From the NCBI GenBank assembly GCA_948144175.1, contig CANXME010002091.1, forward strand, positions 372,001 through 436,000: a stretch of 64,000 nt of DNA. Reading direction: 5' to 3'. The notes below the pieces were generated by a model. The model saw only the letters and a list, made by a program, of their open reading frames with translations. It was not told the origin of the DNA and made no database searches. The position numbers were made by a program, and so were the translations under genes. This stretch comes from Closterium sp. NIES-65. Taxonomy: Eukaryota; Streptophyta; Zygnematophyceae; Desmidiales; Closteriaceae. Numbering within the stretch: position 1 is the first letter of the stretch; each line of letters opens with the position of its first letter. Below are positions 33,091 through 45,174 of this stretch, one piece after another.

Positions 33091-34987
33091 GCACGGACGT
33101 CCTGAGGACAGGCAGGAGGAGTTCTAGTGTTTGGCTGCTGCTTCACCTCATCTCGTGTCCGTACTGCTTACCCCTGAGGGAGACCCGGATGCACTTGACA
33201 TCCCGACAACGCGCTCTTACGCGGAGGCGATAGAGGATCCCTACTCCTCTCAGTGGCAGGCAGCTATGGACATAGAGATGGCTTCCTGGAAGTCCACAGG
33301 CACCTACGTTGACGAGGTTCCCCCGCCTGGGGCGAACATCGTCAGTGGCATGTGGATTTTCAGGGTGAAGCGGCCGCCGGTTCTCCGCCTGTCTTCAAGG
33401 CGCGTTACGTGGCTCGTGGCTTCAGTCAGCAGCAGGGAGTTGACTACTTTCAGACCTTCTCTCCCACCCCGAAGATGACCACTCTTTGGGTACTGCTGCA
33501 CATAGTTGCTCACCGTGACTACGAGCTACACTCTCTTGACTTCAGCACTGCTTTCTTGCAGGGCAGCTTGCACGAGGAGATCTGGCTGCGTCGCCCACCT
33601 GGCTTCACTGGGTCTTTTCCTCCTGGCACCCAGTGGAGCCTTTGGCGGCCAGTCTAAGGTCTCCGCCAGGCACCGCGTGAGTGGCACGACACACTGAGGA
33701 CTACACTTGCGGCTCTTGGGTTTGCTCTCTCTACTGCCGACCCGTCGCTGTTTCTGCGCACCGACACTTCTTTGCCGCCGTTCTACATCCTCGTGTACGT
33801 CGACGACTTGGTCTTTGCCACAGCTGACACTGCTGGACTCGCCCACGTGAAGTCCAAACTGCAGAAGAGACACACGTGCACAAACCTGGGTGAACTGCGC
33901 AGCTACCTTGGCTCGCAGATCACCCGGGACAGAGCACGCCGCACCATTACCCTGACTTAGTCACACATGGTGCAGCAGGTCCTTCAGCGCTTCCGCTTCA
34001 CGTACTCCTCGCCTCAAGCCACTCCTCCGCCTACCCGCCACTCGCTCTCAGCTCTGCCTTCGGATGAGTCCGTAGAGTCGAGTGGCCCGTTTGCAGAGCT
34101 TGTTGGCTGCCTCATGTACCTGATGACCTGCACACGACCTGACCTTGCATACCCTCTTAGCATCTTGGCACGCTATGTTGCTCCTGGGAGACACAGACCA
34201 GAGCACATGGCTGCAGCGAAGAGGGTGTTGCGTTACTTGTGCAGTACGTCGGGCATGGGGCTTGTGCTTGGAGGGTAGAGTCCAGTGGTCCTCACTAGGC
34301 ACGCAGACGCTTCTTGGGCTGACGACCAGGCTACGCAGCGGTCGTCACAGGGTTACACCTTCAGCCTTGGTTCCGGCTCTGATTCGTGGCGGGCTACTCG
34401 TTTTCTTCTGTTCTCGGCTCCAGCTGTGAGGCTGAGATCTACGCAGGAGCCATGGCTGCACAGGAGCTTCGCTGGCTCACCTACCTGCTGACTGACCTCA
34501 GAGAGCCGCCTCGTTCTCCTCCAGTGCTGTACGTAGACAACAAGGCCATGCTGGCCTTGTGTCGGGAGCAGAGACTGGAGCACAAAACGAAGCACATTGC
34601 TCTTTGCTACTTCCTTGGTCGTGAGCTACAGCAGCGTGGTTAGCTGCGTCTTGCGTACGTGGCCTCTTAGGCCAACACTGCTGATATCTTCACTAAGGCG
34701 CTTGCGCCCTGTGATCATCAGCGCTTCTGTACTCAGCTGGGTCTTGTGCCTGCCTTGCCTCACTTGCTCACCACTTGACCTTGTTTGTATTGTTACATAT
34801 ATATATACACCTGCTCTTGCTTGTCCAGCCTTATATATATATGTGTAAACCTGCATGTGAACTGGCCTTGTGGCCTTGAACTTGTGCTTGGAATGTGTGG
34901 TGACTTTGTGATCCACCCTGAGCTTGCTTTGCTTTGCTTGATTGGTCTTGTGACCCCTTGTTCTCCCCCACTTTGCCTATGGGGGTG

Positions 34988-35115
34988 TGTCAGAACATAT
35001 AGCTTGTGCTTATTGTGTAGGCTATAGTGGGGTAGCACATATGGGGTACGACTTTCTAGGGTTTGTACTTGTACCCAACTTTCCCTTAGTCAATTCATTC
35101 TCGTTCAATTTAACA
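34988..35115 (+). repeat. 3' LTR of F
   Basis: 128 bp, preceded by CTATGGGGGTG (polypurine tract) and followed by GCTAG and satellite array 1. Confidence 0.9.
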
Positions 35116-36365
35116 GCTAGTGCGCGACAGCGCAAGTTCGCGACTACGCGAGTGCGGGACTGCGCAAGTGCTCGAGTGCGCGAGTGCGCGGGTGCGCGAC
35201 AGCGCGAGTGCACGACACCGTGAGTGCGCGACTGCGTGAGTGCGTGACAGCGCGAGTGCGCGAGTGCGCGACAGCGCGAGTGCGCGACATCACAAGTGCG
35301 CGACAGCGCGAGTGCACGACAGCGCGAGTGCTTGACAGCGCGAGTGCGCGCCAGCGCGAGTGCACGAGTGCTCGACAGCGCGAGTGCGCGACAGCGCGAG
35401 TTTGCGAGTGCGCGACAACGCGAGTGCGCGATAGAGCGAGTGCGCGACAGCGCGAGTGCGCGATAGCGCGCACGGCGCAACGCTATAACCGCAAGGTATC
35501 GTTTCCTAGACACGATCTTTGTGCCTTGTCACGATGTGTTTGAATATGCTTATAGAATATTATTGAACAATCTAGTTTCTAGATTACAGGTTTAAAAAAT
35601 TCTGATGGATCTTTTCAGATTGTGTAAATTTATAGAAAGTTGTTTGATTACTACATACACTTTATACGTTTAAGTTGATTGATTTTATTCATTTTCTTAT
35701 CTTGCTCACGATGCTCACGATGTCACGATGCCCACGATGCTCACGAGGTCACGATGCTCACGAATTCACGATGCTCACGATGCTCACGATGTCACGATGC
35801 ACACGAAGTCACGAAGCCCTTGATGTCACGATGCTTACGTTGTCACGATGCTCACGATAACACGATGCTCACCTTGTCACGATGCTCACGACGTCACGAT
35901 GCTCTCGATAGTCACGATGCTCACAATGCTCACGATGTTACGATGCTCACTATGTCACGATGCTCACGATGTCACGATGCTCACGAGGTCACGATTCTCA
36001 TGATGTCACGATGCTCACGATGCTCTCGATGTCACGACGCCCACGATGTCACGATGCTTACGTTGTCACGTTGCTCACGATGTCACGATGCTCACCTTGT
36101 CACGTCACGATGCTCTCGATGGTCACGATGCTCGCGATGCTCACAATGTCACGATGCTCACATTGTTCAATGAACAATAATACTATAATTAGGTTGTAAA
36201 TATATTTTAATTTCTTCAGAAAATAAAAAATAAATCGCAACAGCGCACCCCGACGCTACTACGCAACGCAGCAATGACGCACGGCGCAAACCGTAATTTA
36301 CAAACTAGATTGTTTCATGCGCTAGTGTGCGAGTGCGCGACTGCGTGACTGCACGAGTGCGAGAC
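35116..36365 (+). repeat. Satellite segment S3: array 1, U2, array 2, U1, array 1
   Basis: Array 1 lies at 35116-35473, U2 at 35475-35704, array 2 at 35705-36163, U1 at 36162-36322 with the palindrome at 36162-36178, and array 1 resumes at 36323. Order and orientation are as in S2. Confidence 0.85.
35705..36163 (+). repeat. Array 2 minisatellite, second copy
   Basis: About 27 variants of the 17-bp TCACGATGC TCACGATG unit. It shares variant units with 17050-17527, such as the CTCTCGATAGTCACGATG and CTTACGTTGTCACGATG types. Confidence 0.88.
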
Positions 36366-36494
36366 TGTCAGAATGTTATCTTATGCTCTAGCCTGTAGTG
36401 GGGTGCTCTATAGCGATTACAACCCTTCTAGGGTTTGCTATTTGTATCCCCATTCTTGCTAGTGCAATCCTCTTCTCTCTTCTAAATTTTCACA
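36366..36494 (+). repeat. 5' LTR of the short element
   Basis: 129 bp, TGTCAGAATG...TTTTCACA. Confidence 0.9.
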
Positions 36495-36547
36495 TGCTAT
36501 CAGAGCAAGTCGATCCCATTGGATCGATCCTGTGGGTGGGTTACCAC
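36495..36547 (+). promoter_or_regulatory. Primer-binding site and hairpin of the short element
   Basis: TGCTATCAGAGCAAG is followed by the perfect hairpin TCGATCC-CATT-GGATCGA (36510-36527) and by CCTGTGGGTGGGTTACCACC, which parallels the antisense anticodon arm of tRNA-iMet. Confidence 0.75.
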
Positions 36548-37683
36548 CTCATCGCTTCCGCTGCAACTACCTTTCACTACTCTCTGAGCCGCACGCCCCC
36601 TGGCGTGCGGCACTTTTTCTTCCCGCCGTGCGCCCCGAGGCGCGCAGCGGTTTTCTGCCCCGTCGTTCGCCGCGTCGCCCTCTAGAGGCACCGCGACGGG
36701 CGACGGGGACCCGTCGCGGCGCACCGAGGGCACGCCCCTCGGCCCCGTCGCCCTACCTGCGCCCCGGCCCCGGGCCCGCCTGCGGCCCCGGCCCCGACGC
36801 CCTACCTGCGCCCCGGCCCCATCGCCCTACCTGCGCCCCGGCCCCGGCCCCGCCTGCGGCCCCTTTTCCCGTCGCCTGTCGAGGCGACCCTCGAGGACTT
36901 AACTGGGGGAGGGGGGCGAGCGCTGCCCCTTCTGCTGCCTGTCTTGGCGCCCAGGGAGGCCGCGCGTCGATTCCCCCCCCCCCCCCCCCCCCCTCCCCCG
37001 TAACCTCCCTACCCGCCATCCTGCCCTGCCTGTGTTAGGGTTTGGGGAGTGGCGAGTAGGGGGTGGCGAGTATGGGGGTGGCACTTCTGCATTCCTCCCT
37101 TTGCTCCTCCTCCTCCTTTGTCTCCCACTGCTGCAGCTGTCGCTGAGGGGGGTGGATGTGTGGGAGACTGGGGTTTAGGGTTTAAGGGGGGTGCGTGGGA
37201 GTGGAGCTAGCGGTGTAGCAGCGGGTGTGTGCCAGGGGGAGTGGGATAGTTTGGGGAAGCTGTATGGAGGTTGCCGTCGTGTCGCCAGCAGCACCTGTAT
37301 TCCGGGGACTTCGTCCGGTAGCCCAGTCGTAGCCAGCTGTGTCAGCCGCCCGTGGGTCCGTTGCTCGTCTGCCGCTACTTTAGCCGCGGGGCCTGTTACT
37401 CGTGTATTCCGGGGACTTCGTCCGGTAGCCGCTATGCCAGTCTGCCTCCTGTTGCCCGTGTGTCTGCAGCTTCTTCCGTCGCCTCCTATCTCCTCTCCTC
37501 TCACTCTCTCTCCTCCTCCTCACTTGCCCGTTGTGACTACCTCTAGCTTTGCTCATAATTGTGAACTTTAAACTATTGCTTCTTGAACTTGTGCTCAGAA
37601 TGTGTGGTGACATTGTGATCCACCCTGAGCTTGTTCTGTTTTGCTTACTCTGCTGATTACACCCCACTTTGGCTATGGGGGTG

Positions 37684-37812
37684 CGTCAGAATGTTATCTT
37701 ATGCTCTAGCCTGTAGTGGGATGCTCTATAGCGAGTACAACCCTTCTAGGGTTTGCTATTTGTATCCCCATTCTTGCTAGTGCAATCCTCTTCTCTCTTC
37801 TAAATTTTCACA
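37684..37812 (+). repeat. 3' LTR of the short element
   Basis: 129 bp, about 98% identical to the 5' copy. Confidence 0.9.
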
Positions 37813-38347
37813 GAGACTGCGCGATTGCGCGACTGCGCGGAGCGCGAGTGCGCGAGAGCATGAGTGCGCGAGCGCGCGACAGTGTGAGTGAGCTACAGCG
37901 CGAGTGCCCAACTATAAAACTGTGCAAGTGCGCGAAAGCGCGCGTGCGCGAGTGCGCGACAGCGCAAGTGCGCGAGTGTGCAAGCGCGCGACAGCGCATG
38001 TGCACGAGCACGCAAGTGCGCGACTGCGCGAGTGCGGGACTACGCGAGTGCGCGACTGCGCGGAGCGCGAGTACTCGAGAGCGCGAGTGCGCGAGAGCAC
38101 GAGTGCGCGAGCGCGCGACAGTGTGAGTGCGCGACAGCGCGAGTGCGCGACTACAAGACTGCGCGAGTGCGCGAGAGCGCGAGTGCGCGACAGCGCGAGT
38201 TCGCTAGTGCGCGACAGCGCGAGTTCGCGACTGCGCGAGTGCGAGACTACGCGACTGCGCGGAGTGCGAGTGCTCGAGTGTGCGAGTGCATGACATCGCG
38301 AGTGCGCGACAGCGCGAGTGCGCGACAGCGCGAGTGCGCGACAGCAC
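37813..38347 (+). repeat. Satellite segment S4: array 1
   Basis: 535 bp of the 16-bp GCGCGAGT/GCGCGACA minisatellite, interrupted by variants such as GCGACTGCGCGGAGCGC. It contains uninterrupted versions of the sites hit by F (GCTAG at 38203-38207) and D (about 38217-38280). Confidence 0.87.
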
Positions 38348-38473
38348 TGTGAGGAAATGAGGAATGAATGAACAAGCAAGCAGGTGGGTACAAGTAGGAA
38401 AACCTAGAAGTGTTGTACCCCATATTGTCTACCCCACTACAGCCTACACAGACTATGGCATATGAGTTTAACA
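38348..38473 (-). repeat. 3' LTR of E
   Basis: 126 bp, next to the reverse-complemented polypurine tract and 3' block (38474-38670). Confidence 0.9.
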
Positions 38474-38670
38474 CACCCCCATAGGCAAAGTGGGGGAAAA
38501 CAAGAGGTCACAAGACTAGTCAAGCAAAGTTAAGCAAGCTCAGGGTGGATCACAACGTCACCACACAATCCGAGCACAAGAGCAAGGCCAAAAGGCCAGT
38601 TCACATGCAAGATCATATATAAAGGTAAACAAGCAAGTGCAGGTATAGAAAGATCACAGTACAAGCAAGG

Positions 38671-41600
38671 TCAAGAAGTGAGCAAGTGAGGCCAAGTAGG
38701 CACAAGACCTAGCATCGTACAGAAACGCTGATGATCACCAGGCAAAAGTGCATTGGTAAAGATATCAGCAGTGTTGGCCTCAGAGGCCACGTAAGCAAGG
38801 CGCAGCTGACCACGCTGCTGCAGCTCACGAGCAAGGAAGTAGCGAAGAGCAATGTGCTTCGTTCTCTGCTCCAGTCTGTGCTCCCGACACAAGGCTAGCA
38901 TGGCCTTGTTGTCTACGTAAAGCACTGGAGGAGAACGAGGCGCCTCTCCTAGGTCAGTCAGCAGGTAGGTGAGCCAGCGTAACTCCTGTGCAGCCATGGC
39001 CCCCGCGTAGATCTCGGCCTCACAGTTGGAGCCGAGAACAGAAGACGAGCGGGTGGACCGCCACGAAACAGAGCCGGAACCAAGGCTGAAGGTGTAACCC
39101 TGTGATGACCGCTGCGTAGCCTGGTCGTCAGCCCAAGAAGCGTCTGCGTGACCTGTGAGGACCACTCGACGTCGCCCTCCAAGCACTAGCCCCATGCCCG
39201 ACGTACTGCACAAGTAGCGCAACACCCTCTTCGCTGCAGCCATGTGCTCTGGTCGGTGTCTCCCAGGAGCAACATAGCGTGCCAAGATGCTAAGAGGGTA
39301 TGCAAGGTCAGGTCGTGTGCAGGTCATCAGGTACATGAGGCAGCCAACAAGCTCTGGGTACGGGCCACTCGGCTCTACAGACTCATCCGAAGGCAGAGCT
39401 AAGAGCGAGTGGCGAGTAGACAAAGGAGTGGCCTGAGGCGAGGAGTACGTGAAGTCGAAGCACTGAAGGACCTGCTGCACCATGTGTGACTGAGTCAGGG
39501 TAATGGTGCGGCGTGCTCTGTCCCGGGTGATCTGCAAGCCAAGGTAGCTGCGCAGTTCACCCAGGTCTGTGCACGTGTGTCTCTTCTGCAGCTCGGACTT
39601 CACGTGGGCGAGTCCAGCAGTGTCAGCAGTAGCAAAGACCAAGTCGTCGACGTACACGAGGATGTAGAACGGCGGCAAAGAGGTGTCGGTGCGTAGAAAC
39701 AGGGACGGGTCAGCAGTAGAAGGAGCAAACCCAAGAGCCGCAAGTGTAGTCCTCTGTGTGTCGTGCCACTCACGCAGCGCCTGGCGGAGACCGTAGACTG
39801 GCCGCCGGAGGCTCCACTGGGTACCAGGAGGAAACGACCCAGTGAAGCCAGGAGGGTGGCGCAACCAGATCTCCTCGTGCAGGCTGCCCTGTAGGAAAGC
39901 AGTGCTGAAGTCAAGAGAGTGAAGCTCGTAGTCGCGCTGAGCGGCTATGTGCAGCAGCACCCGAAGAGTGGTTATCTTCAGGGTGGGAGAGAAGGTCTGA
40001 AAGTAGTCAACTCCCTGCCGCTGACTGAAGACTCGAGCCACGTAACGCGCCTTGAAAACAGGTGGAGAACCCGGCGGCCGCTTCACCCTGAAAATCCACA
40101 TGCCACTGACGATGTTTGCCCCAGGTGGGGGAACCTCGTCGACGTAGGTGCCTGTGGACTTCCAGGAAGCCATCTCTGCGTCCATAGCTGCCTGCCACTG
40201 AGAGGAGTAGGGACCCTCTATCGCCTCCGCACAAGAGCGCGGAGTCGGGATGTCAAGTGCATCCGGGTCTCCCTCAGGGGTAAGCAGTACGGACACGAGA
40301 TGAGGTGAAGCAGCAGCCAGACACTGGAACTCCTCCTGCCTGTCCTCAAGGACGTCCGTGCCAAGGGCACACTCACCCCCGACGGATGGAGGACAGACAA
40401 ACTCAGACTCAGCGACAAGACTAGCAGTGTAGTCTAGACGACAGCGAGCAGCAAAGTCGACGAGCTCAGCAACTAGGGCAGACGCAACAGTGGACTCAAA
40501 GGAAGGGTCAGTGACGACAGTAGCAAGGAGACGCGTGACCGTAGGACTGGCAGCACGAAGAGAGTCCGACTCCGGGTCGGTAAGAGCAGGAAGAGAGGAC
40601 TCAGGAGGAGAAGGCAAAGGGGCACGTAGAGGAGCAGTGGACGGATGCAGAGACATCAGGTGGGTGCCAGGGACAGGAGGAGGACGCTGAAGCGAACCAC
40701 GACCACTAGTGCGAGCAGCACGGATAGGCGACGCAGGGCAAGACGCAGGCTCACGACGCTCAGCAAGACCTCCAGTAGGACCAGTGTAGGGAGAAGGAGC
40801 AGGCAGTGGGGAGGACGGCTGTAACTGTAACTTTGACGGGACAGGCTGTGGACACTCTAAGGGAGGAGGAGGACCAATAGAAGGCGGGAGACCAAGAACC
40901 TGATGAAGGAGCGGAACGAAGTACGGCCGAGGCCGCGCGGCGACTCCAAACACAGCAGGGACAGCACCAGCACCCCCAGCAGCAGCACCAGCGCTAGGAG
41001 CACCTCCATCTCCAGTACCTCCAGCAGCACCAGTAGTACCCCCAGCAGGACCGCCTCCAGGACCGACAGCAGTAGCCTCAGCGCCAGCACCCTCAGCAGC
41101 TCCAGCTCCAGTCGTACCCGCAGGCCCAGCAGCTCCACTATTCCCAGTACGAGCACCTCCAGGACCCGCGGCACCAGCACCCTCACCAGCCGAAGAACCT
41201 CCAGCTCCAGCAGCACGCCTCTAGCACCGGGCAAACCACTCAAGCAGCTCCTGTGGAGAGAGGGGCTCCCGTCGAGACGAAGCACCCGGAGAACCTCCAA
41301 GCTCAGCACCGCCAAACGCCACGCGAGTGAGCCCAACTCCCTCAGGCTCCGCACCCCCAGGCTCAGCACCTCCAGGCGTAGCACCCCCAGGCTCAGCACC
41401 CCCACTCGTAGCACCCCCAGGCTCAGGACCCCCAGGCGTAGCACCCCCAGGCCCAGCACCCCCAGGCTCAGCATCCCCAGTAGTAGCACCCTCAGGCTCA
41501 GCACCCCCAGTAGTAGCACCCGCAGGCTCAGCACCCCCAGGCGTAGCACCCACACGCTCAGCACCCCCAGAGTCAGCACCCCCAGGCTCAGCACCTTCAG

Positions 41601-44600
41601 CAGCACCAGAGTCACCACTAACCTCGATAGGCTCGACTGCGTCTACCTGGGACACACCTGAAGGGGCAGGACCCTGAGGGGGGAGGGGGTCTACCGGGGG
41701 GGGACCTGGTACAAGGAAGAGCAGTGGCGGGGGGAGGGACGGAGTGCGGTAGGGGAAGAGGCGGTAGTAGGGGACCGACTAGTCAAGCGTGACGTCCTGG
41801 GAGGACAGAACACGGCGAGAGGTGGGGTGGTAGAACTGCCACCCTGACGCGTCAAGGGGGAAGCCAAGGAAGACGCAAGGAGCAGCACGAGGGGATAGCT
41901 TGTTTGCAGACAAGTCGCGAAAAACCGCCCGAGATCCCCAGACACGGAACGCAGACGCGTCGCCAGCCTTTTCCGTCCACAGCATAGCTGGGGAGGTCTC
42001 CGGCATGGAGACCGTGGGGTGAAGGTTGATCTGATGCGCCGCGTACTGAACCGCAAACGGCCACAGAAAATGGGGGGCAGCCGCATGCATCATGGACGTA
42101 CGAGCGACATCCATGACCATGCCAATGCGGCGCTCAGCAATCCCATTTTGCTGTGGAGAGTCCGGAAGCGTGAAGGTCTGGCGGATGCCTCATGCACGAC
42201 AGTAGGCTCGCAGAAGGCCAGAGGAGAACTCTCCGCCTCTGTCAGAGTACAGACGCAGAACAGGAAAGTCCGAGCCGAAGCTCTGCCTGAGCTGGAGACG
42301 AGCTGCGCGGATCCAGTCAATCAACACCTCAGTGACATCACCCTTGCTGCGCAAGGGGAAGATTGTGGTGTAACGCTAGTAGTCGTCAACCACCAGCAGG
42401 AAGTAGCGCTCGTGACCCTGTCCACGGACGCGGGCCGGGCCCCACACGTCCATGTGAAGCGTCTGCAGCGGGGCCTCTGTCGAAGGAAACAGGGAGGAGT
42501 GAGGGGCAGCTCGCTGGCGCCCCTTGACACAGGGGACGCAGGTAGGGCCAGGCCCCGGAAGAAAGAGGAGGGAGGGACCGGGGAAGACCAGAGACAAGGA
42601 CACGGGAGGCCATGCCTCGGAGACGAAGCAGGGAGGGGTGACCAAGGTGGTGGTGCCAGAGGAGAGTCTCGTGAGACAGGAGGCGACATGAGCAGGGGGC
42701 AGACTCCGGACCAGACCTGGACGCTGCAGCAAACACCTGACCCGATGCAACTACCTGACCAGACGCAGTGACTGGAGGAGACGCAATGGTTAGTGTGTAC
42801 ATGCTCGACCCCGGCCGACGTGTAAACGTGGCCAGGTGCCGGCCTGTCCGAGCGTCCGTCCAGTGGGTCACCTGCTGACTCGCAGGAGTGAACTGGTGAA
42901 CCCCCGCATCCTGTAGGTCAGCACCACTCACCAAGTTCGTAGAGAACGAGGGGAGGTAAAGACCAGACAGGGTGCCAGAGGGGGCCGCCGGACACGGTAG
43001 GACAGTGGAGTAGTGAGCAACGACAGGACCCCCACAGGGGTCTGCCAGAGAGACTGCAACTGGCCGGCCAAGCGGCGTGAGTGTGGTGCGGTCTCGAAAG
43101 AAGGAGCGAGAAGCCCCCGCGTCAAGGGTGAAGGTGTGGGAGGCCGAAGCCGACGCAGTACCTGAGAGAGCAGACTCACCAGCACCTGAGGGAGCAGACC
43201 CACGAGCACCTAGAGCAGCAGCCTCGCTAGCACCTAGAGCAGCAGCCTCACCAGTACCTAGAGCAGCAGTCTCAATGCCCGGGTTGGGCGGAAAACACCG
43301 GTAACAGTCACCCTCATCACTAATAGTCACAGCATACATGGCAGCAAGAATAACATCAAAGTCAAGGTCAAAGACAGCTACTCCCGCCCTAGAAAGCTCG
43401 CCCCAGCGGGGGATCTCAGTGGCCTCCGGGAACTGGTGACGCCAAGCGTCCGTCAGGCGGCCAAAGCAGCGCTGGGTGGAGTGCGCACCCCCACACTGCT
43501 CACCTGCGCGGTCGCCGGTGCGTAGAACGTAGGTGCACGGACCAGTACCCCCACCCCGCTGGCATGCACCGTACCACTCACGGAGCTGCTGAGGGGGGGG
43601 GATGTCACGAGTGCGCTGCTGCTGGTGCTGCTGCTGGCGCTGACCACCACCGGAGCCGACCCTCTGCGCAGCGCCACCCCGACCAGCTCCACCTCCACCG
43701 CCACCGCCTCCTCCACCGCTGCCACCTCCGCCACCTCCGCTCCCACCGCCACCGCCGCTGCCGCCTCCCCCTCCATTGCCGCCACCGACACCTCCACCCC
43801 CGCCACCACCCCCACCGCCACCCCCACCCCCTCCACCGCCTCCACCGCCTCCTCCACCGCCCCCGCTAGCTCCTCCTGCGCCCCTACCCCCCTTGCCCTT
43901 GCCAGGGCGGCGTCTCCCGCTAGGGGTAGACGCCGCACCGACCGACTCAAGCCCAACAAGGTCGGCCGCAGCAGCAGAGGCAAAAGAGGGCAAAAGGGGG
44001 GAGGGGGAACACCCCTCAAAGATGGGGGTGCGAGGGTCACCACGAGAGGCTCCTACAGCTACTATGCTCTTCTCCGCCGCTAGGAGGGCCTTCTCGAGGA
44101 GGTCAACGGTGAGAGTGGTGGGGCAAACTGAGAGGAAGTGGTCGCTGACTACGTGAAGGGAGTCAGGGAGCCTGGTGACTATGTAGTAGAGGGTGATGTA
44201 CATGGGGGGGGGGGGTTCTTGGCGCAGAAGTCAGCAGGAAGCGCAGCGCGGTAGCGAGTGTCACTAGTGCGGAGGTGCGTAATGAGGTCAGCGACTGTGG
44301 GAAAGGCAGCAAGGTCAGGGAAGAGGTACGGTAGCATGAGGCGGCTCAGTGCAGCAGTGGCAGGGGAGGAGTAGTGTGCAACTACAGTGTCGTACAAGGT
44401 CTGAGCACTCTTGTACTGACTAAAGTGCGCACGCTCAGAGGTAGGCAGGTGGCGACGCACAGCAAGACGTGCAGCAGCATCGCGTGTGGCCCACTGTGAG
44501 CGAACAGTGGTGTCGGCATCAGCAGCAGGGGCAGGAGAGGCACCAGAGGTGAGGTCAAAGAGGGAGAGACCGTCTGCCCTATCGCACTGCAGGAAAAGCT

Positions 44601-44676
44601 GGAGGTCATCTACCCAGACGTCAAAGTCAATGGCTCGACCCTCACCGTCCAAATCGATGACACTAGGGGTAGCCAT
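38671..44676 (-). pseudogene. gag-pol coding region of E
   Basis: In order from 44676: MATPSV with FDVWVDDLQLFLQ, poly-Gly (43880-43640), LREWY and the finger C..C..H..C (43540-43460), protease LDAGASRSFF near 43125, LWHHHLGHPS near 42640, HMDVWGP near 42450, the spacer with GGAEPGGA repeats (41640-41330) and SPQELLEWF, MWIFRVKRP near 40100, YVDDLVFA near 39645, HADASWADD near 39150, end at 38671. Broken, a few breaks. Confidence 0.82.
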
Positions 44677-44997
44677 GACAGCAGTAGACTAGTAGCGCAA
44701 ACAGTAGGGTAAGGGCAGTGCAGTGACAGAGGCGCTGCTCTTACCGGACAGGGCGACTCGGGCGGCTCGGCGGCCCGGCGGCTCGCCAACTGGGCGGCTC
44801 GGCTGCTCGGCGATTCGGTGGCTGGGCTCGGGCGGCTCGGCTGCTTGGCGGCTCGGCTGCTGGGCGGCTCGGCGACTCGGCGGCTGGGCTCGGGCGGCTC
44901 GGCTGCTCGGCGGCTCGGCTGCTGGGCGGCTCGGCGGCTCGGCTGCGGGGCGGCTCGGTGGCTCGGCGGCTCGGCTGCTGGGCGGCTCGGCTGCTTG
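44677..44997 (-). repeat. Leader of E, gag-proximal part
   Basis: CGGCTCGGCTGCTGGGCGG-type repeats upstream of gag, cut by the insertion of I at 44998. Confidence 0.7.
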
Positions 44998-45122
44998 TGT
45001 CAAAAAGTATATATGTTGTTGTAGTTGTTTAGGCCACAGTGGGTTAGCCTATAGGGGTACACATTCCTAGGTTTTCATACTTGTACTCATTTCACTGTTA
45101 GTTCATTCATTCTTGTTCAACA
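44998..45122 (+). repeat. 5' LTR of I
   Basis: 125 bp, ends TTCAACA directly before the primer site. Confidence 0.9.
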
Positions 45123-45174
45123 TGGTATAGAGCAGGTCCTTCCTAGGACCAATTTTTTCAGGGCCCACCACTAC
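45123..45174 (+). promoter_or_regulatory. Primer-binding site, hairpin and tRNA-iMet-like leader start of I
   Basis: TGGTATAGAGCAG, hairpin GGTCCT-TCCT-AGGACC, then GGGCCCACCAC. Confidence 0.78.

Larger units (their letters stand above)
19139..34780 (+). pseudogene. gag-pol coding region of F (fossil, interrupted by G and H)
   Basis: Type-1 gag (FDVWVDDLQLFLQ), poly-Gly, LREWY, protease, LWHHRLGHPS, HMDVWGP, LHSDRG, the spacer with LREWF, MWIFRVK, YVDDLVFA, HADASWADD and YVDNKAML can all be read in order. Segments 21188-28404 and 30164-33090 are foreign. Broken, several breaks. Confidence 0.8.
17944..35115 (+). mobile_element. Element F: copia fossil in array 1, carrying G and H
   Basis: F is a plus-strand copia-type element flanked by GCTAG on both sides (17939-17943 and 35116-35120). 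Its 5' LTR is incomplete (17944-18023); its 3' LTR is complete (34988-35115). Parts: primer site, GC-rich leader, type-1 gag from about 19139 with the poly-Gly tract (19930-20130), protease near 20610, integrase core near 28505-28700, GGAEP-type spacer (29370-29600), RT with YVDD near 33799, RNase H near 34300, and the 3' block with polypurine tract. G interrupts it at 21188-28404 and H at 30164-33090. Broken, several breaks. Without G and H it would be about 7 kb. Confidence 0.88.
36366..37812 (+). mobile_element. Short non-autonomous LTR retrotransposon (TRIM-like)
   Basis: A 1447-bp element with two 129-bp LTRs (36366-36494 and 37684-37812, about 3 differences) and a perfect target duplication GAGAC (36361-36365 and 37813-37817). 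The internal 1.2 kb has a primer site (TGCTATCAGAGC), GC-rich leader-like DNA, a long C-run near 36970-36995, a 28-bp direct repeat (37297-37323 and 37403-37430), a polypurine tract (CTATGGGGGTG) and the same 3' block as the big elements. No gag, protease, integrase, RT or RNase H motif is visible in any frame. It would depend on proteins of relatives. Structurally it looks whole for its class. Confidence 0.88.

Noticed and set aside
35705-36163. CRISPR-like array of short direct repeats
   Set aside because: The units are contiguous with no unique spacers, no cas genes are present, and the context is eukaryotic.
36532-37038. A captured host gene inside the short LTR element
   Set aside because: The open frame is low-complexity Pro/Ala/Arg from GC-rich leader-type DNA with no recognisable domain.
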